This document shows, piece by piece, positions 6,610 through 14,738 of a DNA stretch of 25,658 bases. This DNA is from Pseudomonadota bacterium (GTDB lineage Bacteria; Pseudomonadota; Gammaproteobacteria; Xanthomonadales; Xanthomonadaceae): the NCBI GenBank assembly GCA_023430045.1, contig JAEZCF010000095.1, forward strand, positions 1-25,658, in the 5' to 3' direction. The number at the start of each line of letters is the position of its first letter. The first letter of the stretch is position 1. The position numbers and the translations under genes were made by a program. Below the pieces are notes generated by a model, which saw nothing but the letters and a program-made list of their open reading frames with translations, made no database searches and was not told where the DNA came from.

Positions 6610-7695
6610 ATGACCGAAACCCCCGATTACACCGCCCTGCAGACCATTGGCTGGCCCTGGCCAGGACCGCCCGCGCCGGATGACCAGGCAGACTGGCACG
6701 CGGCGATGGTCGTCCATCCGCAGGCGCGGCCGGCACGGGTGATCGAACAGCACCGTACCCATTACGTGGTGGCCGATGGCCCGGACGCGTCCATCAAGGC
6801 CGAATCGCTGCCGGAGTGGCAGCGCCCGCGTTTTCCCAGCCATGAACGTCCGGCGGTCGGCGACTGGGTACTGCTGGACGGGGTACGCATCGTGGCGCTG
6901 CTGCCACGGCGTACGTCCATCAAGCGCGGCGCGGCCGGCGAGCACTATCACCAGCAGGTGATCGCGGCCAATGTCGATACGGTGTTCATCGTCTGCGGGC
7001 TGGATGCTGATTTCAATCCGCGGCGCATCGAACGTTACCTGCTGCTGGTCGGCGGTGGCGGTGCCGAGCCGGTGGTGGTGCTGACCAAGGCCGACCAGAC
7101 CGACTACACCCAAGATGCGCTGGCGGTGCTTGAGGAGCTGGAAGTGCAGGGCATCGCGCTGCGTGCGGTGAACGGCCTGGATCCGGACAGCGTGGCCAGC
7201 CTGCTGCCGTGGCTGCAGGCAGGCCGCACGGTGGTGCTGGTGGGCTCGTCCGGCGCCGGCAAGTCCACCCTGACCAACACCCTGCTCGGCGAGCAGCGGA
7301 TGAGGACCAATGCGGTGCGCGCCAACGATTCGCGTGGCCGGCATACCACCACCCATCGCGCGCTGATGCCACTGCCGGCCGGGGCCTGTCTGATCGACAC
7401 GCCGGGCATGCGCGAACTGAAGCCGACCGGCGAGGAGACGCTGGCCGAGGGGGGCTTTTCGGACATCGAAGCGCTGGCGGCACAGTGCCGCTTCCGCGAC
7501 TGCCTGCACCAGCAGGAGCCGGGCTGCGCGGTGCGTGCGGCCATCGAAGCGGGCGAAATCGAGGAAAGCCGCGTGCTCAATTACTTCAAGCTGAAGGAAG
7601 AGGTTGCGGCAGCGGCAGCCAAGCTGGCGGTGCGCCAGGCGGAAACCGCGCAGGAACGCCGCAGCGCCGCCAGGAAGCCACGCCGCCGCCGATAG
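6610..7695 (+). CDS. rsgA: ribosome small-subunit-dependent GTPase RsgA
   Basis: 361 residues. RsgA is a circularly permuted GTPase that checks and releases maturing 30S subunits. An N-terminal OB-like domain (about 30-115) precedes the GTPase, in which the G4-type motif TKAD (159-162) comes before G1 GSSGAGKST (212-220), the G2 region RHTTTHR (244-250) and G3 DTPG (263-266): the family's permuted order. The C-terminal zinc site is C293, C298, H300, C306. The tail is basic (KPRRRR). The start at 6610 is favoured by the adjacent -10-like TAGAAT; ATG 6601 is the alternative. There is no Shine-Dalgarno sequence. Followed 28 nt later by the DUF1704 gene on the same strand. Confidence 0.93.
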   Translation: MTETPDYTALQTIGWPWPGPPAPDDQADWHAAMVVHPQARPARVIEQHRTHYVVADGPDASIKAESLPEWQRPRFPSHERPAVGDWVLLDGVRIVALLPRRTSIKRGAAGEHYHQQVIAANVDTVFIVCGLDADFNPRRIERYLLLVGGGGAEPVVVLTKADQTDYTQDALAVLEELEVQGIALRAVNGLDPDSVASLLPWLQAGRTVVLVGSSGAGKSTLTNTLLGEQRMRTNAVRANDSRGRHTTTHRALMPLPAGACLIDTPGMRELKPTGEETLAEGGFSDIEALAAQCRFRDCLHQQEPGCAVRAAIEAGEIEESRVLNYFKLKEEVAAAAAKLAVRQAETAQERRSAARKPRRRR

Positions 7696-7711
7696 GCGGG
7701 GTTGGCTGCTT

Positions 7712-7717
7712 TATAGT
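7712..7717 (+). promoter_or_regulatory. candidate -10 element, DUF1704 gene
   Basis: TATAGT exactly 6 nt before the ATG at 7724, in the 28-nt gap after rsgA. It suggests that this gene has its own promoter and a leaderless mRNA. No Shine-Dalgarno or clear -35 is visible. Confidence 0.4.
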
Positions 7718-7723
7718 GGCTCC

Positions 7724-8977
7724 ATGGACCCGTCGGCGACACTGGATCGTGAGGTGGCCCACCACGCCGCGCTGGATGCTCGGCTGGTCGAGGCCGTAGG
7801 TGGGATCCGGCTGCTGGCGCTGACCAGTTGGCCGGCGGCAGTGCAGCCGCCGTTCCTGGCCAGCGTGGCGCGCGGCCAGCCGCAACTGCCGCAGGTGGAT
7901 TATCCCCGGCTGGATTTCAACGCGGAACGTCGGGCGCTGGCGGCCATCATCGCCGAGTGCGACCTGCAGCATCCGCTGGGACAGTATGTGCAACAGTCGG
8001 CGCACAGCTGGGATGTCGCGGCACAGTTGCTGGAAGGTCTCGGTACGCGGGCGGTGGACAGCTGTTCGGTGGCGTTGTTCGGCTCGCCCGAGCAGCCGCT
8101 GCCCGGCAATGGTCCCAGCACCCGAGACGCAGCGCGGCACTTCATCCAGATCGCCGCCGAGCTGGACCACGAGCTGCTGGCTCCGGAGGAACAGGTGCCG
8201 GTGTCGTCCATCGCATTGCAGCTGCAGCTGCAGAACGACCTGGACGCATTCTTCGAATCGCGCATCATCCAGGTCCAGCTCGACCCGGACCTGGTATCCA
8301 AGGCGGCAGCCGGCCCGGCGCGTATCCGCCTGCGCACCAGCGCGCGGTTCAGTGCGTACGATCGTGCGCAGCTGTTCCACCATGAGGCACTGGTGCACTC
8401 GCTGACCGCTCTCAACGGCAGGGAACAGCAGGTGCTGCCGAGCCTGGCGCTGGCATCGCCCCGGGTGACGGCGGCACAGGAAGGCCTTGCGACCTTCGCC
8501 GAGCAGATTACCGGCAGCATCGACATCGAACGATTGAAGCGCATCAGCCTGCGAACCGAGGCCATCGCGATGGCGCGCGAAGGCGCCGATTTCATCGAAG
8601 TGTTCCGCTATTTCTGCGATGCCGGGCAGACGCCGGAGGAGAGTTTCGCATCGGCGCAGCGTGTGTTCCGCGGCGTGCCACCCGGCGGCGGCATGGCTTT
8701 CACCAAGGACACCGTCTACCTGCGCGGACTGGTGTCGGTGCATACGTTCTTCCGTGACATGCTGGCACGTGATCGCCTGCAGGTCTGCCGCTGGTTGTTC
8801 GCCGGCAAGATGACCCTCACCGATGCGGTGGTTTTCGCACCGTTGTTCGAGGCGGGCATCCTGCAGCCACCCCGCTGGCTGCCACACTGGGTCAGTCGCG
8901 CCAACGGCCTGGCCGGCATGCTGGCATTTTCGCTGTTCGCCAACCGCATCCGCATGGACCAGTTGAAGCCGGAATAA
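7724..8977 (+). CDS. DUF1704 (QEGLA-motif) metallopeptidase-like protein
   Basis: 417 residues. The protein carries the motif that names the 'flavohemoglobin expression-modulating QEGLA motif' family (DUF1704): QEGLA at 252-256. Before it lies HEALVH at 220-225, an HExxxH zinc-binding motif. The glutamate of QEGLA would be the third metal ligand. The same arrangement occurs in the mammalian MATCAP tyrosine carboxypeptidases, so a carboxypeptidase-like activity is plausible; the bacterial substrate is unknown. There is no signal peptide. The N-terminal 150 residues hold a helical segment (LDREVAHHAALDARLVEAV) typical of the family. The start at 7724 is the first ATG after rsgA and matches the family N-terminus. 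Confidence 0.85.
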   Translation: MDPSATLDREVAHHAALDARLVEAVGGIRLLALTSWPAAVQPPFLASVARGQPQLPQVDYPRLDFNAERRALAAIIAECDLQHPLGQYVQQSAHSWDVAAQLLEGLGTRAVDSCSVALFGSPEQPLPGNGPSTRDAARHFIQIAAELDHELLAPEEQVPVSSIALQLQLQNDLDAFFESRIIQVQLDPDLVSKAAAGPARIRLRTSARFSAYDRAQLFHHEALVHSLTALNGREQQVLPSLALASPRVTAAQEGLATFAEQITGSIDIERLKRISLRTEAIAMAREGADFIEVFRYFCDAGQTPEESFASAQRVFRGVPPGGGMAFTKDTVYLRGLVSVHTFFRDMLARDRLQVCRWLFAGKMTLTDAVVFAPLFEAGILQPPRWLPHWVSRANGLAGMLAFSLFANRIRMDQLKPE

Positions 8978-8994
8978 TGCGGCCGTCGGGCGGC

Positions 8995-9077
8995 GGCACG
9001 AAGCCGGCGGTAATGACACGACGCCGGTGGGTGATGGCACGAAGTCGGTGGGGCGACGGCATACGCCGGTGGGTGAC
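8995..9077. repeat. short tandem repeat, four units of 20-22 bp
   Basis: Four diverged units begin at 8995, 9015, 9036 and 9058. Each contains GGCAcGAaGCCGGtGG-like sequence ending in GTGAT/GCGAC/GTGAC. The array fills the gap between two converging genes and runs directly into the hairpin at 9073-9093. No coding potential is seen. Confidence 0.6.
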
Positions 9078-9093
9078 GACCGTTGGTCGTCAC
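9073..9093. terminator. perfect hairpin between converging genes
   Basis: GTGACGACC and its exact reverse complement are separated by the loop GTT, giving a nine-base stem. There is no T-run on either side, so it is not a classical intrinsic terminator. It resembles the REP-type hairpins scattered in Stenotrophomonas and could stabilise or end both converging transcripts. Confidence 0.45.
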
Positions 9094-9108
9094 GCCATGA
9101 CACCCGCA

Positions 9109-9849
9109 TCACCCCATGTACAGCCCACCATTGACCGGATAGTCCGCACCAGTGGCGTACGCCGCATCATCGGACGCCAGCCATCCGCACAGGGCGGCCA
9201 CTTCCTCCGGCCTGCCCAGGCGGCGGATCGGAACCGATGCCGCCAGCCGGTCCAGTACATCCGGCGGAAAGCTGCTGATCGACTGGCTGGCGATGTAGCC
9301 GGGGGAAATGGTGTTCACCGTGACTCCGCGCGCTGCGACTTCGGCGGCGAGCGCACGGCTGAAACCGTGCATCGCGGCCTTGGCGGTCGCGTAGTTCACC
9401 TGGCCGATCTGTCCCTTGTGGGCGCTGACCGAACCGATGTTGATGATGCGTCCCCAACCGCGCGTGGCCATGCTCTCCACCACCTGGCGGGTAAGGTTGA
9501 ACAGCGAATCGAGATTGGACGTGATCACGGCCTTCCAATCTTCCGGCGTCATCTGCCGGAACAGCACATCGCGGCTGCCGCCGGAGTTGTTGACCAGCAC
9601 GTCCACCTCGCCCACTTCGGCGCGTACCCTGGCGAACGCGGCGGTGGTCGACGCCCAGTTGGTGGCATTGCCTTCCGATGCGATGAAATCGAAGCCGAGC
9701 TCGCGCTGCTCGCGCAGCCAGCCGGCCTTGCGTGGCGAGTCCGGCGCGCAACCGGCGACCACGGTATGGCCGGAGCGGGCGAGCGTCTGGCAGATGGCCG
9801 TGCCGATACTGCCCATGCCGCTGGTGACGTAGGCGATGCGAAGCGTCAT
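9109..9849 (-). CDS. phbB: PhbB-like acetoacetyl-CoA reductase (SDR family)
   Basis: 246 residues, short-chain dehydrogenase. The overall similarity is to PhbB/PhaB, which reduces acetoacetyl-CoA to 3-hydroxybutyryl-CoA with NADPH. The catalytic set is present: S140 (NIGSVSAHKG), Y153 and K157 (NYATAKA). NNSGG (87-91) and the C-terminal TGADYPVNGG are family-typical. The cofactor loop reads VTSGMGSIG, so two glycines of the usual TGGxGGIG are serine (S10, S14). GGAG seven bases before the ATG supports the start. It lies 31 nt behind the CitMHS gene and is probably the last gene of the porin-transporter operon. No PHB synthase is visible here, so a role in carbon storage is only inferred. Confidence 0.85.
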   Translation of the reverse strand: MTLRIAYVTSGMGSIGTAICQTLARSGHTVVAGCAPDSPRKAGWLREQRELGFDFIASEGNATNWASTTAAFARVRAEVGEVDVLVNNSGGSRDVLFRQMTPEDWKAVITSNLDSLFNLTRQVVESMATRGWGRIINIGSVSAHKGQIGQVNYATAKAAMHGFSRALAAEVAARGVTVNTISPGYIASQSISSFPPDVLDRLAASVPIRRLGRPEEVAALCGWLASDDAAYATGADYPVNGGLYMG

Positions 9850-9880
9850 TGGAATCTCCAGGTAACGGGGCCGGACCGCA

Positions 9881-11212
9881 TCAGGCGGCCAGCGGATACA
9901 ACGCGAACAGCAGGCCGCCGAACAGCAGCAGCAGCGAGATCAGCACCGCCCATTTCAGGGTGAATTTCTGGTGGTCGGCGAATTCGACTTTGGCCAGTCC
10001 CACCAGCAGGTAGGTCGATGGCACGAGCGGGCTGAGCAGGTGCACCGGTTGCCCCGCCAGCGAGGCGCGGGCCATTTCCACCGGCGTGATGCCGTAGTTG
10101 CCGGCGGCTTCGGACAGGATCGGCAGCACGCCGAAATAGAAGGCGTCGTTGGACATGAAGAACGTGAAGGGCATCGACGCCAGCGCGGTGATCACCGCCA
10201 GGTACGGGCCCCATGCCTCGGGAATGACAGCGAGGAAGCTGCGCGACATCGCTTCGACCATGCCCGTGTTGTTGAGGATGCCGGTGAAGATGCCGGCGGC
10301 GAAGATCAGCGACACCACCGACAGCACGTTGCCGGCATGGTTGACCACGCGGCGACGCTGTTCGGCCAGGTTCGGATAGTTGATCACCAGTGCGATGGCG
10401 AAGCCGACCATGAACAGCACCGGCATCGGCAGCACGCCCATCACCAGCGCGGCCATCAGGGCCAGGGTCAGCACGAAGTTCACCCACAGCAGGCGGGGAC
10501 GCCGGGTGTCTTCGGCATCTTCGACGGTTGGCAGCGCGTCTCCGTCATCGGATACGCTGGAATCCATCCAGGAACCGCCCTGCGGCAGGGTCACCACGCC
10601 CAGCCGGCGGCGCTCCTTCATGCCCAGGTACCAGGCCAGCGCGATGATGCCGGCGCAGGCGATGACCATCGATGGGATCAGCGGTACGAACACATCGGCC
10701 GGGTCCACGTGCAGCGCCGTTGCCGCGCGCGCGGTCGGCCCACCCCATGGCGTGAGGTTCATGACGCCACCGGCGAGGATGGTCACGCAGGTCATGTTCA
10801 GCGCGTTCATGCCCAGCCGCCGGTACAGCGGCAGCATCGCCGACACGGTGATCATGTAGGTGGTCGAGCCATCACCGTCGAGCGAGATCAGCATCGCCAG
10901 CACCGCCGTGCCCATCACGATCTTCAACGGATCACCCTTGACCACACGCAGGATCACGCGCACCAGCGGATCGAACAGGCCGGCATCGATCATCACGCCG
11001 AAGTAGAGGATGGCGAACATCAACATCACGCCGGTCGGCGCGATCTTCTTGATGCCGTCGAGCATCATTTCGTCGATGCCGGCACCGAAACCACCCAGCA
11101 GGGCGAACAGGATCGGTACGGTGATCAGGGCGACCAGCGGCGACAGTCGTTTGCTCATGATCAGGTACATGAACGTAATGACCATGCCAAAGCCGAGGAT
11201 GCTCAGCATCAT
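9881..11212 (-). CDS. CitMHS family citrate-type transporter
   Basis: 443 residues, almost entirely hydrophobic, with about 11-12 transmembrane segments. It is of the CitMHS family (citrate-Mg2+:H+ / citrate-Ca2+:H+ symporters of the ion transporter superfamily). Family-typical stretches include LMFAILYFGVMIDAGLFDPLV, LISLDGDGSTTYMITVSAMLPLY, NLTPWGGPTARAA and the second-half SNDAFYFGVLPILSE. A hydrophilic central loop (about 205-240) holds KERRRLG and an acidic stretch. It would import citrate or a similar tricarboxylate across the inner membrane. The start is well supported by AAGGAG seven bases upstream; a second ATG follows immediately at 11209. It follows the porin gene by 40 nt, so porin and transporter are probably co-transcribed. 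Regulation by the divergent two-component system is inferred. Confidence 0.9.
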   Translation of the reverse strand: MMLSILGFGMVITFMYLIMSKRLSPLVALITVPILFALLGGFGAGIDEMMLDGIKKIAPTGVMLMFAILYFGVMIDAGLFDPLVRVILRVVKGDPLKIVMGTAVLAMLISLDGDGSTTYMITVSAMLPLYRRLGMNALNMTCVTILAGGVMNLTPWGGPTARAATALHVDPADVFVPLIPSMVIACAGIIALAWYLGMKERRRLGVVTLPQGGSWMDSSVSDDGDALPTVEDAEDTRRPRLLWVNFVLTLALMAALVMGVLPMPVLFMVGFAIALVINYPNLAEQRRRVVNHAGNVLSVVSLIFAAGIFTGILNNTGMVEAMSRSFLAVIPEAWGPYLAVITALASMPFTFFMSNDAFYFGVLPILSEAAGNYGITPVEMARASLAGQPVHLLSPLVPSTYLLVGLAKVEFADHQKFTLKWAVLISLLLLFGGLLFALYPLAA

Positions 11213-11252
11213 CTGCGGACTCCTTGCGGAAAGGGCGGGAAGGAAGCGGAAT

Positions 11253-12431
11253 TCAGAAGTCGAACTGCAGGCGGCCGGTGACGGCGCGGGTGCGGTCGAC
11301 GGTGACGTGCGCCAGGCGGTCGCGGTTGCGGCTTTCGATCAGGTTGAGCATGAAGCGCAGGTTGTCGCGCAGGTACCAGTTGCCTCCCAGCGTCCACGCC
11401 GCCGTGCTGCCGTCGCGCAGGTCGGCCAGGCCGGTCCGGTGCTGGTCGCCGCGCATCTGGTCGTAGCGCAACGCCAGTTCGAAGGCACCGGCCGCGTGCC
11501 GGATGTCCTTGACCCGCGCGAAGCGGCCGGTCCTGGAGTCGTAGGCGCGCGATTCGCCGGTGACGAACCAGCTGAGCATGCCGTAGCCGGCCAGCACGTT
11601 GCCGCGCTGCGCGCCGTCGTCGAAGGTGGCGCCACTGAGTTCGCCCTGCCACGACAGCGGGCCGCGCACCTGCGCGTATTCCAGCGACCACTTGTCGACA
11701 TCGGTATCGCGGCCATCGGAGAAGTCGACCAGGGTCAGGCGGCTTTCGTCGGAAAGATGCCCGGCCGGGCGCGGGCGGATGCGCAGGCCCGGTGCGCCAC
11801 CGGCACCCGGGTTGTCGTACAGCTCGCGGGCCAGCGAAACGCCCAGGTGCAGCACGTCGCCGGCTGCCGGCGAAGGAGCCCAGGTGATACGTCCACCCGC
11901 AGCGCGACCCTTGACCTGCCAGGCATCAATGCTTTCCAGGCTGTAGATGCTGGCCGCCCAGGTGAAGTCGCCCGGATTGGCCTGCCACGAGGCACCCAAC
12001 CGGTACAGCGGCGCCAGCGTGGTGCCGGCATTGCCACGCTCCAGGAAACTGCCGTAGTTGGAGCCGGTACGGTCGTCCAGGGAAAAGTACTGCTTGAACT
12101 GACCCACGGTAAGCCTGCCGGCATCGCCGAAGACGCGGCTCACGAATACGTCCTTGGCCTCGACACGGTCGCCGGAAAAATCGGCTTCCATCTTGTAGTC
12201 CACGGCGAAAAACCGGCCGGATACGTCAAGCCAGGCGCGGCGTATCTCGGTATCGTTCCTGTTCGGCGTGCCTCGGCCGTCGTTGTCGAAGCGGGCGAAA
12301 TCCAGATGGAGACGCCCGCCCACGACCGCGGTGACCGGACGGTCTTCCCCATCGGCGGCCATGACCGGCAGAGCGGCCGACAACGCGGCACAGGCGATGG
12401 CAGCGCGCCATCCGACAACAGTTCGATCCAC
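11253..12431 (-). CDS. OprO/OprP-family outer-membrane porin (citrate module)
   Basis: 392 residues with GTG start at 12431, supported by GGGAGGG four to five bases upstream. A signal peptide (AAIACAALSAALPVMA, then ADG) leads to a mature beta-barrel rich in aromatic-ended strands and ending in phenylalanine (RLQFDF), as outer-membrane proteins do. Family traits of the phosphate-selective porin O/P group are visible: RRAWLDVSGRFFAVDYKMEADF near the N-terminus, SNYGSFLERG, WFVTGESRAYDSRTGRF and GGNWYLRDNLRFMLN near the end. The family name comes from phosphate/pyrophosphate channels of Pseudomonas. Here the gene is first in an operon with a CitMHS transporter and faces a TctDE-like system, so a citrate or tricarboxylate channel is more likely (inference). 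It is a paralogue of the porin at 19492-20652. Confidence 0.9.
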   Translation of the reverse strand: MDRTVVGWRAAIACAALSAALPVMAADGEDRPVTAVVGGRLHLDFARFDNDGRGTPNRNDTEIRRAWLDVSGRFFAVDYKMEADFSGDRVEAKDVFVSRVFGDAGRLTVGQFKQYFSLDDRTGSNYGSFLERGNAGTTLAPLYRLGASWQANPGDFTWAASIYSLESIDAWQVKGRAAGGRITWAPSPAAGDVLHLGVSLARELYDNPGAGGAPGLRIRPRPAGHLSDESRLTLVDFSDGRDTDVDKWSLEYAQVRGPLSWQGELSGATFDDGAQRGNVLAGYGMLSWFVTGESRAYDSRTGRFARVKDIRHAAGAFELALRYDQMRGDQHRTGLADLRDGSTAAWTLGGNWYLRDNLRFMLNLIESRNRDRLAHVTVDRTRAVTGRLQFDF

Positions 12432-12502
12432 GGACCCTCCCAGGTACACAGCAGGCAAGCGCACCTGAAACCGGCGCGTGGCGGCAGTCTGGTCGCGGCA
12501 AG

Positions 12503-12520
12503 CTGTCATCCGCCTGTCAG
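12503..12520 (+). promoter_or_regulatory. PHO-box-like direct repeat between the porin operon and the regulator operon
   Basis: CTGTCAT-CCGC-CTGTCAG: two seven-base repeats offset by 11 bp. This is the format of the PhoB box (CTGTCAT, 4 bp, CTGTCAY) and of OmpR/PhoB-family tandem sites in general. It lies in the 227-bp region between two divergent operons. It could bind PhoB or the neighbouring TctD-like regulator, which is of the same protein family. Which promoter it serves is not clear. Confidence 0.45.
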
Positions 12521-12658
12521 CGGTTTGTGCGCTGCAGCGAAAATGTATCGCCGCAGGCGGTAGTACCGGGGCAGCCCTGGGCCTGCCCTGCAGCTGTTCG
12601 GTTCGACCCACATCGCCGCGCGCGCTAGCATCAGCGCTCCCCCGCACCTGCGAACCGC

Positions 12659-13357
12659 ATGCGCCTTCTGCTGGTAGAAGACAACCCGGACCTGGCCGAT
12701 GCCATCATCCGCCGCATGCGCCGCAGCGGCCATGCCGTGGACTGGCAGGCCGATGGACTGGCCGCCGCCAGCGTGCTGCGCTACCAGAGTTTCGACCTGG
12801 TGGTGCTGGATATCGGCCTGCCGAAACTGGATGGCCTGCGGGTGCTGTCCGGCCTGCGCGAACGAGGTGACAGCACGCCGGTACTGATGCTCACCGCGCG
12901 CGACGGCATCGAAGACCGCGTGCAGGCGCTGGACGTTGGCGCCGATGACTACCTCGGCAAGCCCTTCGATTTCCGCGAGTTTGAAGCGCGTTGCCGGGTG
13001 CTGCTGCGTCGTGCACGCGGGCAGGCCAGCGACGTGCTGCAGATCGGTGGATTCCTGTTCGACAATGCCGCTCATCGCGTCAGCCTGGATGGTGAGCCCA
13101 TCGAGCTGCCGAACCGCGAATTCCGCCTGCTGGAGATCCTGGTCGGTCGCATGGGGCAGGTGGTCGGCAAGGATGAGATCGGCAACGGCCTGTTCGGTTT
13201 CGACGACGAAGCCGGGCCGAACGCGATCGAGCTGTATGTTGGCCGCCTGCGCCGCAAGCTGGCCGGTGCGCCAGTGCGCATCATCACCGTGCGCGGCGTG
13301 GGCTATCTGCTGGAAGCGGCCGACGCAGGCGGGGCAGGGCCGGATGGCGAGGACTGA
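12659..13357 (+). CDS. OmpR/PhoB-family response regulator, TctD-like
   Basis: 232 residues. A receiver domain (1-115) has the acidic pocket E7/D8, phosphoacceptor D51 (VVLDIGLP), T79 and K101 (LGKPFD). It is followed by a winged-helix DNA-binding domain (about 125-222; ELPNREFRLLEILVGR, IELYVGRLRRKL, IITVRGVGYLL). The pattern, and the sensor kinase overlapping downstream, match the TctD/TctE pair that controls tricarboxylate uptake. It probably activates the divergent porin-CitMHS operon and perhaps its own. A TAGCAT at 12626-12631 could be its -10, giving a short leader without a Shine-Dalgarno sequence. The stop codon overlaps the kinase gene by 14 nt, which points to translational coupling. 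Confidence 0.92.
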   Translation: MRLLLVEDNPDLADAIIRRMRRSGHAVDWQADGLAAASVLRYQSFDLVVLDIGLPKLDGLRVLSGLRERGDSTPVLMLTARDGIEDRVQALDVGADDYLGKPFDFREFEARCRVLLRRARGQASDVLQIGGFLFDNAAHRVSLDGEPIELPNREFRLLEILVGRMGQVVGKDEIGNGLFGFDDEAGPNAIELYVGRLRRKLAGAPVRIITVRGVGYLLEAADAGGAGPDGED

Positions 13358-14738
13358 GCGGCGGCATCCGGCATCGCTGCGGCGTACGCTGACGCTGTAT
13401 CTCGGCGTGCTGCTGGCCGTATTCGCGGTGGCCCTGCTGTTCGCCGCGCGGGAGTACGGCGAGCGCGCAGCGAACCGGTCCTACGACCACCTGCTGGTGT
13501 CCTCTGCGATGTCCATCGCCGATTCGGTGGCGCTGGTGGACGGCCAGTGGCAGGTGGATCTTCCCTATGCCGCGCTCGACCTGCTGGCGATGGCACCCGA
13601 GGATCGCGTGTTCTACCGCGTGGCGGACAGTCGGAGCCAGCTCATCACCGGTTACGGTGACCTGCCGGCCAGGCCATCGAACCGCATGGCCGGGCAGGGT
13701 GCGCCCGTGCTTTTCGATGCGCCTTACAGCGGCGAAACCGTGCGCTTCGTGGTGGTGGCGCGCAACCTGTCCACACCGTCGGCACAGGGCGAGGTGCAGG
13801 TGCAGGTCGGCCAGACCCGGCGTGCGCGTGAAGCGTTGATGCAGGAAATGGTCAATCGCGCGCTGCTGGCGATCGGTGTGCTGTCGCTGCTTTCGCTCGC
13901 GCTGGTGGGCGTCGGCGTACACCGTGCGTTCCGGCCGCTGGTACGGGTGGAGCGCGAGCTGTCACGCCGCGAACCTTCCGACCTGCGTCCGCTGGATGCT
14001 GACGTACCGCGCGAGATGGACCAGATGGTGGCCGCGTTGAACCGGTTCATGGGCCGCCTGTCCAGCAGCAACGAAACCCTGCGTGCGTTCATGGCCGAGG
14101 CCGCGCACCAGATGCGCACGCCATTGGCCGCGCTGCGTGCGCAGGCACAGCTGGCGCTGGATGACGATGATCCGGACGACATGCGGCGCAGCCTGCAGGC
14201 CATCGAGCGCAATGCCAGTCACATGAGCCGGCTGCTCAACCAGTTGCTGAGCGATGCAAGTGTCATCCACCGTGCCAACCTCCAGCATTACACGCCGGTG
14301 GACCTGGCCGAAACCGTGCATCAGGCCCTGCATGAGGCACTGCCGCAGGCCGAGCCGGTGCCACGCGTGCAGCTGGCGATGACGACCGGCGCGACCTGGG
14401 TGCATGGCGATGCATTGCTGCTGCGTGAGGCGATCAAGAACCTGGTGGACAATGCGGTGAAATACAGCGACGCGGGCCCGCTGCAGGTGGCCTTGACGGT
14501 CGATGACACCCACGCGGTGCTGACCATCGCCGACCGTGGGCCGGGCATCGCCGCCGCCGACGCCGGCCGCGTGTTCGAGCGTTTCGCGCGTGGCGAAGAC
14601 GCACCCGCTGGCGGCGCCGGACTGGGGCTGGCCATCGTCAAGCGCGTGGTCGATGGCCACGGTGGCCATATCGATCTGTCCAATCGTCGCGACGGCGGCC
14701 TGGTCGCCACCATCCGACTGCCCAGGAATCCGTCATGA
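13344..14738 (+). CDS. TctE-like sensor histidine kinase
   Basis: 464 residues. TM1 is about 16-36 and TM2 about 172-194. They bracket a 135-residue periplasmic sensor resembling the two-component sensor kinase N-terminal (2CSK_N) domain of TctE/QseC-type proteins. A HAMP-like linker follows. The dimerisation/phosphoacceptor box is EAAHQMRTPLAALRAQAQLA with H255. The ATP-binding domain has REAIKNLVDNAVKYS (N box), DRGPGI (G1), FERFARG (F box) and GAGLGLAIVK (G2). All catalytic boxes are intact. It should phosphorylate the regulator encoded just upstream (14-nt overlap). The ATG at 13344 sits inside the end of that gene. Its last codons overlap the start of the binding-protein gene (ATGA at 14735-14738). 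Confidence 0.92.
   Translation: MARTERRHPASLRRTLTLYLGVLLAVFAVALLFAAREYGERAANRSYDHLLVSSAMSIADSVALVDGQWQVDLPYAALDLLAMAPEDRVFYRVADSRSQLITGYGDLPARPSNRMAGQGAPVLFDAPYSGETVRFVVVARNLSTPSAQGEVQVQVGQTRRAREALMQEMVNRALLAIGVLSLLSLALVGVGVHRAFRPLVRVERELSRREPSDLRPLDADVPREMDQMVAALNRFMGRLSSSNETLRAFMAEAAHQMRTPLAALRAQAQLALDDDDPDDMRRSLQAIERNASHMSRLLNQLLSDASVIHRANLQHYTPVDLAETVHQALHEALPQAEPVPRVQLAMTTGATWVHGDALLLREAIKNLVDNAVKYSDAGPLQVALTVDDTHAVLTIADRGPGIAAADAGRVFERFARGEDAPAGGAGLGLAIVKRVVDGHGGHIDLSNRRDGGLVATIRLPRNPS

Noticed and set aside
11253..12431. Assigning this porin to phosphate uptake on its family name
   Set aside because: No pst or pho genes are near and the operon encodes a citrate-type transporter. The family label alone is not enough, although the PHO-box-like site keeps the option open.
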